DNA from: Tetranychus cinnabarinus
Lineage: Eukaryota > Arthropoda > Arachnida > Trombidiformes > Tetranychidae
Reading direction: 5' to 3'
Length of the DNA: 64,000 bases
NCBI GenBank assembly: GCA_022266195.1
Contig: WHVY01000001.1
Location: 15,562,001-15,626,000 of the forward strand
Position numbers and translations under genes: made by a program. This document shows positions 27,901 to 42,401 of the stretch, in pieces; positions within the stretch are counted from its first letter, which is position 1, and every line of letters begins with the position of its first letter. Below the pieces are notes generated by a model. That model saw nothing but the letters and a program-made list of their open reading frames with translations. It searched no databases and was not told the origin of the DNA.

Positions 27901-30900
27901 TGAATGGAAACGTTTAGTAGCTACAAATATTTCCTTGACTTTACTTGGAGTGCATCCAATGAAACCATTTTGAAGATGTTTTTCAAGGCGAAGATCAACT
28001 TTTGGAAAGTGAAAAGCCATTGCCTTGTTCATTGACTTTATTTAGATACTCTTTGCATTTGTTTCAATTCATCTTCATTCCCATTCTTATCCTTTTTCAA
28101 CCTTTCTAATCATTTAAATCTTGCCTGATTTATTTAGATTTGCATTCTGTTTGCTTTACCATCAAACTGATTTATTATCAGTGCCTTTTGCGCTTCCAGT
28201 GTTTACCTTGCAACTCTGTGACGTTTCATTATCATTATTATTACTTTGCTGAACAGATTTTCCCTGCAAATTAACTTGCATTGTATGAACATGAGGATAT
28301 TTATCAAACTGCAAATTGTCATTTGGCAAAAGTTATTGGTCCAAGTTTGGTAAAAGGTTCAAAGATTGATAATGTTCATCTTGCTTTTACTTGCAATGAA
28401 TATTGTAAAACAGAAAAGGTAACGAGCGATTTTCTGCAAATAAAACAAGGTAAAAGTTGACTGATCATCAATTTGATTTACACTGATTCCATGTTATTCA
28501 TTGGAATCATTCAGTTTTAAGACTTTTTCCTCAGTTAAACAGTTTTTCTTACATTTGGATACATTTTGCTCTCGATATTTTTCTTGCACTGTTTTTGCTT
28601 TGCAAAGCAAATCCAAACTGTTGAGGTTGTTCAAGTTTCATTTTAATTTCATTTTCCACTTACATTTGTATTTGTTTATTCTTGATTGTATTTTGTTATA
28701 ATAAGGTTGCTTGAAAATTAAATGGTTTGCTTCACATTTTGAGTATACTTTGGAGAGGAAAATTTAAATTGAATTGACATGAAACACACTCAGGCTCAAG
28801 TTTACATTGAATAATTTATTCATTTTGTGACCATTTACATGGCTGGAAAGTTTCAAGTTACGAGTCAAGTATCCATTGACACGCAACCTTAAAGATGTGT
28901 AACAGTGTAAATGAAATCATTTTAAAACAGTTTATGTTCACAATCGAAGCAACAAAATGATTTTAATTTGTTTAAAACTGCCGGTTAAACGTTTAATGTT
29001 TCCAGAAGCCAATTTGTTTCATTACAATGTTTTAATATTGAAATAGCCAAAGCGGTTGAATAGTGTGTTAAAAATCAAAGGAAAGAGTCGAAATAGATTG
29101 AAAAATTAACATTAAAAGTAGTATTCAGTTTAATCTTTATTGCAACTCGTTTGTTTTAACTATTTGGCTGACAGAAAACAAATAAATAAGTTCAATGTGA
29201 AGTCAAATTTGCAGTTGGATTAAATGTTTATTTGAACCAGATTGACTTTATTCAACAGTCTCATCAATACAGATTTATTCAAAGATTCACTGGAATAATT
29301 AAAATAACCAAATCATCCATGATGAACATTGAACCAGGCAAGTTATTTAGGTCTTTAAGGGAAACCTACGAGTCTTACAACTTGAATAGCTGAACTGATC
29401 AACTGAAAGGCAACTTTATTTGAATTGCATCGACTTTGCCTGACAAGTTACTGTTTACTATCGATTTAGTCGCTTCCAAGTTGTATCACAATTAAGTGGT
29501 GAATGAGTTTACTATTACCGGCTTTGATTTACTGTTCTTTCGACTTGCTTTTGACCTGGATGTGTAAAGTTAAAAAACTGAATAAAGTAAATTTGTGCTT
29601 GACTTGGAACTGTTAACAGAATCAAATCAACTCCAGTCACCACAGTAATCAATCAAGTCTGTTATTTAGCGAAATATGCTTTTGTTTTATGAAATAAAAC
29701 AAAGTAAAATAACCCAAATTATTAGACCAATTACCATATTAAACTGAATAGCATTAAAGATCATTTAAAGTGCAACTTATTATCCGAACACTCAACCCAA
29801 AACCTTCATCAAATTACCAGTTTTTAACCAGTTAAATGTATCTCTCGTATTTTACAAAATGCACAAAACTGTCCATCTTAACTCTCATGAACTCATCAAG
29901 ATGAGGGAAATAATTATCATTGAATTAAAATTTAATACTCTTTCCTTATGTTTACATTAGTTAATCATTTTGATGGGAACATTATTTACCTTTTATTGAG
30001 ACTGTTTCAAAATATCCTAAACATTGTTACGACTCTACAAAGGGTGAAATCAGCTTTACTTCACAAGTATTTTACATGATAAATAACAGAGTGCAAAATG
30101 TTTATCCAATATTTATATTTGAATTTCGTTTTTTTTGCAGACAAAAAAAGTTTACAGAACATTTGAAGTATCAAAAAAGGGATGAAATTGTTGAACAAAA
30201 AAACGAATTCTTTTGGATGCAAAATTCGTTTCAATTGATGGTTAACCTTTTACTTGTACCTGTGTTATTGCCCTGACAATAATAATGAAAATGATAAAAT
30301 GATGTTATTAGAGGTAATAGTTATGATCAATCAATGTCGCCAGTTTTGCCTGTTTGAATTGTTGTGTCTTTTGGGTTCTTATGTAACATGTAATGAAAAC
30401 TGAAGATGATTACATTGATTTATCAATGAACAATGATTAAATACACAATAGATCAATGTCAAGTAGTGTATATCCATAGAGAGACAGAAAACAAAGACAG
30501 AGACTGGAGTTTCAATTGTCACAGAAAATGTCAACTTGACAAGTCCAGGTCAAGATTAACCTGACATTGTGAAACATTGGAACCAAGTTTTCAACTGTTT
30601 AACAGAAAGTCCAGTAAATTGCATGGAAACAAGTTGAGAGAAAAGGTTTGAAAGAAAATTTTCTCCTCCAGAAACACTGGGAATGTCAAGGAATGTGTTG
30701 GGATGCACTGGGATTGAGACTCATTGATGCTCTTGTTATTGACTGTAACAAGGCAACTGGAAAAGGTCTTAATAAATGATCTTAATTAACCTCTTAAAAT
30801 GTGTGTAAATCAAGTCTGGCTTTTGTTTCTTGTTCAACATTTTACTTGTTACAATTCATGTTACATGTTGTAAGGTTAATAAATAATCAGCTTGATTGAT

Positions 30901-32990
30901 ATTTAATTCAACATCTTTGATTTAAGGTACAAATGATTGTCAACATTTTTGGGTTTTTTCTGGTTCTTCCAACTTTCAAATGTAAATTGTAATTTTAAAT
31001 GCAAGTTTTTCATGAAAATTTAAGTTTTGTTTTTCTGTACAGTTTAATGCTTCGTTTCATGCTTTCTGATAAAGGTTGTGATTGTGCTGTGCTCATGTCA
31101 CAGGGAAACATGAATGGAACAATCATGATGAAAATGGTTACAGATGAAATAAAAAGAAAGGAAATTAGACAGTTTTTTTGCTCTCTTCAGTTGTAAGAAG
31201 TGAAGATATTTTCATCTTCTTGCGCTTGGCTGTCTTGGCATTTAGTTAACCAAATCAGAGTATTCCCTGGTTACTGGGAATGTTCAAAACGCCAACTCGT
31301 GTATCCAAAGTGATTAGATTTCTGCTCTTTTTTTATTCGAATCTACTTCAAGTGGAAATAAATAGTGAAATGAAAAGAATCACAATTGCAAAAAGTGGAA
31401 TAAAAAGGAATGGAACAAAAAAAGAAGGGAAAATGAATGAATAAAATTCATATGATGACTGGAGTAATGATAGTAATGATGGTGATGAGCTTGGTGAAAG
31501 GGAATGGAAATGGAAGTGAAAATCGTTTAATAGGTCATAGAAAGTGTAAAAGGATAATTATCGCTATTTTTTCAACCAATCAGTAAAGTCTTTGTCTTAG
31601 ATGTTCTGTGTTTGTTAAGACAAGTTGAATCTTTTTGAATCCAGTTTGTGCAATATCTATTCACTTATTCAGTGTGCATCCAATGTTTCATGAGTTTCAA
31701 AATGATTATAGTTTCGTAATCATTGCGAAATAATCAATTAGAATGTCGATGAAGATTCTGCCTCCAATCAATATTTTTTGTCTTTTTTAGTGGAGCATTA
31801 CTCAAGCATTCAGATTTTAGTGATTTATTCAATTTTATGCCTTTCATTTACTCGTTTTCAGACTTTTTTTGGCAATTCCAAGGAATCGATTGATTTATGC
31901 ATAAAACTCTTAATGATATTGAGTAATGAATCTTGTGTACGTGCTATATGGTACGTGTAGACATCATAAATAGTTCAATATCAACGGTCAAAATTTTTCT
32001 GGCTGTAATAAAGACTAAAATGAAATAAAGAGCTCTCAAAGTAAATAATGACCAAAATTTAGATTGCTGAGTAAACAGATCAGATGCCAAGTTGAAGTGC
32101 CTGTTGATTAGGTCTGATAATGATCTGAATGCTAGGCATGACTAGCTCACTTAAAAGCAATGCATTCACCATAAATATGACCAGACAAGTGATAACTTAG
32201 CAGATACTTTTTGTGATCGCTTTCTGTGAACCATAAAATTTTGTACTTCCAAGTTGAGCTAAAGCAATGAAGTCTAAGTCTGGAATGGGCATTATTGGTT
32301 GATTTATTGTCTATTAATATTTTTATTTAGATTCTTAAAAATCTAACATAACGTTACCTAACCTATCAAATACTTGTCTATCGACGTACTTTTCGCATAA
32401 ATTTCACCAGTCTAAGTGCTTGAAATATTCAATGTTTCATGCAGATTCATAAAAGTTTCAAGCAATCGTCTTCAACGAGAGGGAATAAGATTTTTGTTCA
32501 AAACTTTGTTCAAATTCATACAATCAGTTAGTCGTCAACTGACGAAATGAAATAAGATTTGAATGTGAGTAATGAAGTAAATCGCGCTTGGTTTGGTATT
32601 TAAAATGAAATAATTTATTTAATAAGCATTTATTGGAACGTAATCTTTGAAAATTAATTATCAGTGCTATTAAATAGTAAAGGTAAATGTTTTAAGAAAA
32701 ATCATCAACCACAGTTGTTATCTTAAATGAAATTATGAGAGTCATAATGACTAGTTTAATAACTTTATTATCTTTTATTTTCAACTTGACAATTAATTGT
32801 GTCTGGGAGTGAAAATAGTTTGGAGCCATATTTTTTGGGCTTTGCACAGTTTTTTCAGCATTATATTACATTTACTTGAAAGCCTAAAAACAAGAAATAT
32901 TTTCCATCTTTTTTTGAAAATGATTGATGAGCTTTGCTAGCCTTTCCATTGTTATTATTGTTACAGATGATACTCATGATCATGTTGTTG

Positions 32991-33032
32991 TTGATGATGA
33001 TGAGAATGATGATAAAGATGATAAAGATGATT
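32991..33032. repeat. Imperfect GAT/GATAAA microsatellite
   Basis: Repeated GATGAT and GATAAAGAT units. Confidence 0.7.
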
Positions 33033-35217
33033 GAAATGATTTAACAATCAACCATAGAGTTAACCAATCAATTGAATGATTCGTTTGGAAAGTTGATTAA
33101 CTTTGAAGGAGAAAAGGTTTTTTGCCTTTACTTGAACAATAACAATAAGAAATGTGAATAAGAATGAAAATGAGAAAAAGTAGTTTTGATAAAAAAAGTA
33201 GAGAAGATGGAAAAATATATTTCATGGTAAAAATAAGATTCTGCCTCCATGGCTACAGGGAGTTTATTTTGTATAGTAATGATAATAATAATAATGATTG
33301 AAGCATTGAATGAGAAACACTTTCCATCATGTTGTTTCTGAGTGAGTAAAATAAGTAAAACCTGAAAACCCATATTTTTCAAGATTAGGTTAACTTGCAA
33401 GTCATTTGCATGGGAAAGCTCAATGTTGAATGGAGTAAATTTTTCACCCTTTTGTTTACTCAGATTCATCAATATTTTTCAACTCTAGAAGCTTCAACTG
33501 ATAGAAAAGGGAAGAAAAAAATTGCTGCTATTTTCATGGTTTTCAGCCGCATAACAATGGACCATCAATGAATCGGAAGTTTCTTGATACACTTATATCA
33601 CATGTATCATGAAAAGAGGGATGAAAATTTCCATTTGGTTTCAGGCTAAACAAGTTAAAAATGTATTATTTTGCTTTATCCTTCAATCCCTTTACAATGA
33701 TAACGGATGTTGGAGGGAAATTTTAATTCATTGATTCATTTTCACTTAACTGAATGAGCTTCAGGTTCGATTGTTGTTTTATTGGCTCGCCAATTGGTCG
33801 ACAGTTTAATTAATGAGCAAACATGTTTAATTTTCAAGATTGTAATCATTGTTGACTTTTCTACTAAACAGAATTATCTCGACCATCAATTTTCCTCCTT
33901 GAAATTTACTAATTTATCTAATATCTGTGAGGCTGATCAGACTGATAATGGGTATGATAAAGCCTCTAGAGTGTTGTTTGACAGTTTGCTTTTCAATTTT
34001 CATCATGAAAATGAACACTGAACTTGATTACTGTTAAGATGATTAAATAATCTGTAAGATAAACTAGTTAAAGACAATTGACTGGAAGGGATTTCACTTG
34101 TTATCAAGTTGGCCAAGGAAAGGGAAGGTAAAGTGAAGCCAAAAAATTGAATATCTTGAGCCAATAGTTAGTCTTTAAGGCTCTAATTATGTCAATCATT
34201 GACTGATCAAAGTCACTTTGCCAGGTTAATTAAAGCCTTTTGTGTTGGCAACTTTTAATAATGTTTAAAGTTAATTGTAAATTGAAAGTCTCAACTGAAT
34301 CACAATCAACTTATCAAATGCAAAATGTATTCAATTGTCAATTTATCTCATAAAAGCCAAACCGATAACCTCATAAGCATATAAACCTTTTCATTGCGAG
34401 TTTATTTCAAGTTTACTCTCATCCTAAGGCTATTCTTGAGCCAATTACCTGACTTTTTTTCTGGTTATTTTTGAGATAACTTTTTTGCCTTTTCTTTTGG
34501 ATTCAATGCAAATCATAAATTGAACCATTAAACCTTTCTCATGGTTAACTGTTCAATGGTTGCAATCAGAGGGCCAATAAAGTTGATGAGCTCAAGTTTA
34601 GTGAAACCTTTCATGTTAAAAATGTCAAATGTAAATGGGTTTCGTGATTAAAAAATATTTCAACTTGTTCAAATGAAATATATTGAAGTTGATGAAGAGC
34701 TAAAAATAATGTTTACCGATAAATAAATAAAGCGTATCAATTTGGATGCATTTAATTGGCTGTTTGACTTGCAAGTGACAAAAAATAATGCATTTGCTTT
34801 GTATTTGCTTCAATGTTTCCAGTTATCTGTTTCATATTCAAAGCGATCAATCAACTGATATCAGGTTTAATTAGGAAAACTGGACAGTATTAATGAAAAT
34901 AATATAAACTCTGGACAATTGGTCTTGATGCAGGTTTGTCAAGGTAAACAATTTCATGCCCACAAGCTCTGATGACTATTGGTGAAGCTTACAATGCTAT
35001 TTGGTCAGCTTTCAATTGTTTACAGCTATTGTTGGTCACTTGCAATTGAGTCATAGGTTGATAAAGTAAATGAAAAGATGAAACAAAAATCTTCATTAAT
35101 TTTCGCTATTGAATTATACCTTTTTTCATTTTATCATTCCCTGTAAGCCTGGGAGGTTAAACTAAATCCTCAGCTAATTACAACTTACTATTGACAACAT
35201 AAACTGTTGACTGATTT

Positions 35218-35600
35218 AATAATCGATTTCAGATTTATAATCGAATTTTCGACTGTACAAAAATCGATTTTTACCGTGATTTCTCTCGATCAAAAGGAAT
35301 CTAAATATTTTGCTAAATTTTTGAATAACTTTTCGTTCTAGCCGATTGCGGAACAATCGATTTAAATCGTTAATGATCGGGAATTGATAATGATGTAAAT
35401 CGATATTTATCTTAATGATCGATGCTCAAAAATCGATTTTTAACCGCACTATTTCGTGACTCTAATAAGTAAAATGCTTTTGTGTGTAAAACAATCGATT
35501 ATTGTGCCAAAAATGTGGTTCAAAAGTAGATTCAATTGAATCTCCTGAAACTTTGGTGTTTATGTTGCAAAAAAAATAATTGATGAACCACAAGAAAATC
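35218..35600. repeat. ATCGATT-rich cluster
   Basis: About eight ATCGAT or close variants lie within roughly 380 bp, often as AATCGATTT. The motif also dominates the repeat at 12.4-13.0 kb, but the TTAGG-like part is absent here. Function unknown. Confidence 0.5.
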
Positions 35601-38600
35601 GATTGAATCGCTAATCAAATTGAATGGCAAATCATTAATGTCAACTTTTCATCCAACCTTAATCACTAAGCTATTTATGATACAATAAAAACTGGCGAAA
35701 TAAAAAAAACCAATTCTTAGACCAAAAGTAATAAAATGTTATCACTTTACTTCAGGTAATTTTCATTATCATATTTCATGAATAACTATTGTTACGAGTT
35801 ACTTTGATATGTTGACATTTTTATGGTAAACTCATTTACAATTGTTAATGTCATCAGGTAATCTTATTTATCTGCATAAGTTTTGCTGATTCAATCAATC
35901 ATCAAATTAAATTTCAATCCCAACAATTGAACAATTAAAAAGCATTAATAGCACACACAAAGCTTGATAATAAAGTGATAAACCTGTTGAAAGTCCCAGT
36001 CAACTGGGAGTGAAAAGGTGATATAAAGCATTTTACAGTAAAATAACATTTCCATGAAAAAACTCTTTTTCCAATTATCGTTTTCATGATCATGTCTTTT
36101 CATTTCAGACACAAAAAAATGTTGAACAACTTTGTGACATTTTGAAATTTTGCTTCTCTCCAAAAGACACTTTCAATTGAAAAATGAACCATTTTCAGTT
36201 ATTTATATTATCAATCAATCAGTTGCTATTTTGGTTCAGTTATTGCTGTATCTTTCGGTGAAATCTTGTATTCAATTTATCAGGAAAAGTTGCCTTTATT
36301 ATTGAGGCAAATGGAGTCAACTTGTTTCATTTCCAATCAAATCACCTGTCAATTTGGTGAGTCAATTTGGCTTTTCAGATTGAACAATTTGTAGCAATTA
36401 TAATTGTAGTTTTTCAGTTGAAATGAAACTCACGGTAAAACTTGTTAACCTTTCAAGTTATCACATTTTGTTTATTGTTTTCTGTCAAAAAAATTATCTC
36501 TCAACTGATAATATCATATCGATCTGATCGTAATTGATTTATCATCACAATGTACACATGATATTCAGTTTATAAATAGGTTATTACACTGGGAGTTGAG
36601 AAGGAAAAATATCAATCCAAGATTATAATGTATCAACTGGAGTCAAAATTAATGTCCATTTTTATTTCAAGTGAAACTACAATTTGAATCGAGTTACTTT
36701 TGCCATTTTTATTGCAATTAATTAAATTTTAATGAAATTGATCAATGATGACACTTTACTGATTCGCATTTGAACATTTCTTGCTTTTCATTTCCATTTT
36801 GTTTGTAATTTTAAATTTGAGTCAACCTGAAATTTGCAAATCAACTTGGATTACTTTGGTGTATTTTGCATAAAAATGATGATCACTTCATGATTGAAGT
36901 TGAATTTGATTTGAAATAAAGGTTTACATGATTCAATTGCAGTTTACATGAATAACATTTTACACTAAACATTTTTCAATAAACATTGCCATTTAAATTA
37001 GTTTCAAAGGTTGATTAACATTTGGCTAATTCATTGAACATCAGTTGAAGTAAAATTAAAGCATTTGGATATTTGGACAATTTTAAAGTTGATTTAAAGA
37101 TGAACACACAATTTTTTACTTTGCATCAAATCAAAGATTCACTTGAACAGACTAAAATCAAAAGTCTGGTCAATGTTGAAGATTTAATGGATTCAGATGA
37201 AAGCTTAATTTTGATCATTAACTAGATTCTGGTAAACATTGGACTGGCATTTTTGGTGGTTGATTATCATCTTGGACCATCTTTAAAGTCCAAAAATTAT
37301 TGTCACTGAATTGATCCAAGGGTTGAGTTTTTTTCCTGAGTTGATTCGGTAAAAGGATTTGCAATTTTAAATCCATAGTTATCAATCTTGTGATGCCCAA
37401 GAAGGTAAAACTGGACCCACAAAATGCTGCAAAGGAAGCAAACAGGAATATTGTGTCTGAAAAAGACTAAAAATATCCCTTTCTATCCTTTTTTTGGGTT
37501 ACTTCATGTTTTTTGCAACCTTTTTTTCACTTTTTGATAAAAAGATGAACCCATTATCCTTTTGGGTCAACTCTTGAAGTATTTTTGCTGCCCTGTTGTT
37601 GAGTATAAAACATGTTATCCAATGTCGACTAACATTGATATGATTATTATTATTATCGTCATTGTCATTGTTATTACGATGATTTTGTGTTGTTACCAGA
37701 ATAGCAATCAAATGAGAATCGTAAACATTTTTTTCTTTCTTGTGATTTTGGCTTTACTGGCAAGAGCTTCATAATGATAATGATGGTAAGTTAAACAGCA
37801 TTGAAGGTTGCAATTGATTCAGTTTATTGATTGAAATCAATTTCTTGAATGTACCAAAATCAGGTTGAAAAAAAGGAGAAAGATGATGAAAGTGATTCGT
37901 TTCTGGTTGCAAACCAGGAATGAGCAAAAGTAAAAACAATACACATTGTGATACACATTCAATTGTGTATAATTATTGAATGACCATCAAAATTTGGTTC
38001 ATTTTCAGATCATTTCAGCTTTTATAACTCAACAGGGTTACCTTAATGATTATCATCATCATCACTGAGTAAATGTTTCTCAGTGGGAACCTTTCGGTTT
38101 ATCGTCTTTTTTACTTTAATGTATATTTACATCAATTGGTCCATCTTTTATCTTTCATCTCTTTTTTTTGGGTTCTTTTTCTGGTCAATCTTGGCAATTG
38201 TTAAGCTTTCACATTCATGGTAAATAATAAACATCATAAATTGTGACATAATATTCCTATTATCATATTATAAGGTTGAAAATGAACAATCATCATGATT
38301 ACAATTTGTTGACTTGCAAAGTGAATAAATGATAACACTTTCAGTTATTTAAGTTAACACATTTCTGGTCTTTTCAAAACCCATTTGTATTCATCAATTA
38401 TTATATTTGGTTATATAATAATTATCATCTTCATCCTGAAAGGACAGTATCATTATCATCATCATCATCTTGGTTTTATTATTGACTTGCTCTTCTTCAC
38501 CCAATAATGTTGGATCAATAAACTTGGATATTTTCTGGTTCATTTCTGGTCACTTTCAATTGGGTTTCAAATTGTCTTTATTTGTTTGTCAGTACCAATG

Positions 38601-40131
38601 GTCACAGTTTCAACTAATTATCATTAGAAATGATTTTAAATATTCATTTTACCAAACACATTAATGTTTGGAGTTGAATTGGCAATTTTTTAGGTTTCAA
38701 TTGGGTTTGGGTTGAAGTTGATTGTAATTTTTCTGGTTCTCTTGGAAAATCCATTATTTTGGGTCACAAATGCACTTCACAATGGTTAATTAATCACAAT
38801 CATCTTTGGAAATGTTAATAATCTTTTATCAAAATGTTGCACCGTAAAAAACTGGTACTCCTTTCAATGGGTTTTTGGACTTAATGTATTATCTGGTTTA
38901 AACGTTGTTTTTAAGCTTAGTCGACCATTTTATTCATCTTTTTATACCCTTTTTCACTGTGATAATGTTCAACTTTTAACTGTAAGGCTATCTATTATTT
39001 TAATTATCATTTTCTAGGTTAAATTATTTCAATATAACCTTAACACTGGCTGGTAATGGGAAGTTGCAAGTAATGAATGTTAAATTGAACTATTACTTTT
39101 CATGTGAACACCATTAAATATCATAGATGACTGAATTGTCAAACCAATATTTCATCCAATATCTAATCTGTATGATAATTTAAGTTGAAAAAAAATTGTC
39201 ATTAACAGACTAATCTGATCAATTTTGTATTTAAAAATTGTGTACTTTTTGCTCTTCACTGACTTTTCACTTTGACTTTTACAATTTTTGCTAGTCAACT
39301 TTGAATTTTATCATTTTTCATAAGTATTATTAACTCTTTCAATTGAAAAGTTTCAATTGTTGTAAAGATTATTGTTGTTGTTTTGTTATAATGTATTTTT
39401 GTATATTATTAATGAGTTAATTAAAACTTACAGTGTAAACAAAGTTTGACCACATAAAAGACTGAATTTAACCTCAAGTGAACTTATGAAAAACATGGAG
39501 ATATTTTTTTGCCTTTGCTTTCCTTGTTTTTCAACTGTCTCTCTATAAATAGGCTTTGGCTTTTATGAATGTTAAACCAAGCATCGACCAAAATAATGAT
39601 GATGATGATGGTTTATATTAATTAACAACAAGAAAAGTTAATCGATTATTTGATTCCTTTTCAGTTGACCTTACAATTGATTTATTTGGATTCAGTTTTT
39701 AAACACAACATTAAAGATTAGATGGTAAACACATTACACAGTAAAATTGAAAATAAACAAAATCCAATAGCAAAAGTTATAGTTGGGTTTAAGATTGACT
39801 TTTTCCTCCACAAAATTAACTATTCAAGGTAGACACAAAATGATGAGCTTGAATTTGCTGTTAATCAACATGATTCATGTTTAGAGTAAATTGATTAATA
39901 AGATGAAATACAATTGAAAGTAAAAAAACATGGATGTAAGTCACGTAAAAAATATACATTTCTTATTACGAATCAAGATGGAAGCAAAAAAGAAGACAAA
40001 GAAACGGTTAGAAAAGACAAAGAGACAAAAAAAGGAGAACACAAAATTATGTTAATCATAAGGTGAAACATTTTGCCATTTCATTTGCTTCTTGTTACCA
40101 AATTAAGTAAAGCGTCAGATTGTCTTATCTT

Positions 40132-40158
40132 TCTGTCTGTCTCTGTCTGTCTCTGTCT
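40132..40158. repeat. TCTG/TCTCTG microsatellite
   Basis: Alternating CTGTCTGT and CTCTGTCTGT units. A reverse-complement-like GACA run also occurs at 51396-51410 in a PDK1 intron. Confidence 0.85.
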
Positions 40159-42401
40159 TGCATGGGAATATTGTTACCCGTTAACAAATGATTTTCAATA
40201 TTAATTGAAAGTATGACAAAAGGTTCATCTGCAAAACGACAAAAAAGACTACTTTTGATTCTGTTCTGCTTTTTTGAAGCTTCATTTCTTATTCTTCAAA
40301 ATCATCATCTTTAATTTGTATCATCTTCATGTATCATCACTCTCTGTGAATTGGAAGTGAACGATATTCAAAGAAATACCTATCCAGAATATCGATGTTA
40401 TTGCTCTTATACTATCTGTGCCATACTACTGTGAATCATTTGCCAATTCAGTGGAAAATGTTTGATCTACATTGTGACTTATTTTCTGGTTTCATTTGGT
40501 TCCTTTTTCTTGTTTAACTGGTCCTACAGTTTTTCCTTATTCTAGGTGTACATTAAACTTATAATGGTTAATGATGTCGACTGTCAATTGTTGATAAGTG
40601 AATCGACTGTGTTAACTTCATGTGTCCTAATTATTTGACATCGGAACCAATCAATTTTGTGAATTAGAGTCAACAGAAGGAGTAAGTCAACAGGCAATAA
40701 CTAATCATTTTGCTGTCAAAGATGAATAAAGATGGTTGCACATACAAGTGATCAGTGAACCTTCGATAATTTACAATCCTATTCTGTTTTACTTCATTAT
40801 TATACTGTGTCAATTAATAAATATACATTTATACAAACAGAAAAGGGTAAGATTATTGAACTCTGCTGTTATTAATTTTCATCCCATAAGTTTCACTTTC
40901 GATAATTCAGCTTTTCCTTTTGATTCTTCTTGTTTCTCTATTGATTACGATTAGATAATGAGTTATTAATTTGGCTATTTGAAACTGCATAAGTAATGAG
41001 AAAAGTATCATCAATTACTGTTAGTCACATTAGGCTACATTATGATGTATCATGATTTTTGCTTTCATTAATACTTTACAGACCAATTATGGTATAAAAA
41101 AAATTTTCGTCACTTGTTCAGGTTAAGTGAAACTGATCAAGACTTACCGAGATTTGTTGAGATTGTATCCATTGAGATAGTTTTGGCATATGATGGATCA
41201 CTAATTTAATTTGTTTTCAAATTAATCAAAAAACTTGGATTGATTTGGTATACTTTAGATCAGTTTAATTTGATGAAACAAGTAAACTCTCGATGGACAA
41301 GTCTACCTTTTAGTAATATGGAAGAGATGATAGTTGAAAACTTGTCTACGTTCACTCAACAATAAACCAGTAAAGATGGAACAATATAAAATGGAAAAAA
41401 AAAGGTTGAAATTTAGCACAATTTATCAATTTATTTCATAAAGTGTGGTATATTCATCACTAAAGTTGAAAATTAATGTAAATGCATACATTAAACAATG
41501 AGCTTTTTGGCGGTAGAACGGAATAGGAAAAAAAGCCAATCTATTATTTGAATGAATACAACGTTTATGCTAGAGTTGATTAAACACAATTGATTTTATA
41601 ATAACTGTTATCAATAGATGATGATGTTTATAATGATGATGACGATGATGAAAATGATTGATCTGGTTATAAAGGAACGAACGAGCAAACATAAAAGGAA
41701 GGAAACCAAAGGAAGTTTGTAGACAAATGTTAATAGTTATATTGATAGATGTTTTTCCCAATTGATCTTTAGTTTAAATGTAAAAAACCTTTACATTCAC
41801 CTTGATTCACTTTATCATCATAGAAATATAAACATTGATGATGATATTAATCTAAGAATACATGAAATGAACTTAACGTACAAGAGTTTCTCTCATGGTT
41901 ATGCAATGAAATTAAGTGAATACAAATTTCACCATTGCAAGACTGAGAATGAAACTGAACTTTCAATCGGAAAGAAGGGAATTTCTCATTTTCTATCTTC
42001 TTTTTCTCCTTCACTTTCTCTCTTCTCCTCTTCACTATCTCTCTTTCTTGTTCTCTTTCTAATTCAAGAAATACTATGAAAACCATGAGAGATGAATGCG
42101 CAAGAATATTGAATCGATTAAGCATGGTTAAGACTTTTGGTACCTTCAATTTTATACTATTTTATCGATTAGTTTATATCAAGTTACCATGACAATTAGA
42201 ATCTTAATGATGCCTAAACTTAGTATTCTGGTTAGATTGTGAGTAACATATGGAACATACTTGTTCAGTTAATTATCATGCAATTTTATAGCCAATTTTT
42301 AAACATAAACATAATTATGTGGGTAAGTTTCAACTCTTTGCAATCACCAGATCTCATTACTACTAACCACAAAAGGGTAATTACGAGTAGAGGAGGTAAC
42401 T

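Larger units (their letters stand above)
20043..42400. other. Non-coding stretch (about 22 kb)
   Basis: No intact gene is supported. It contains a decayed coding remnant (21959-22280), paired CTGGGA motifs (20418-20440, 21411, 32803, 35994-36009, 36589), an AAG run (24881-24900), an ATCGATT cluster (35218-35600), GAT tracts and a TCTG-rich microsatellite (40132-40158). The open frames of 60-114 codons in this stretch are hydrophobic or Ile/His/Asn-repeat sequences of the kind AT-rich DNA gives by chance. Confidence 0.5.

Noticed and set aside
32340..32365. TTACCTAACCTATC as a reverse copy of the 12.5 kb repeat
   Set aside because: Only about 14 bases match and none of the ATCGATT or CATGCTTCATC parts are present.
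33128..33472. 114-codon open frame on the minus strand
   Set aside because: It contains an ATT-repeat-derived Ile run and hydrophobic/His low complexity, with no domain or splice context.
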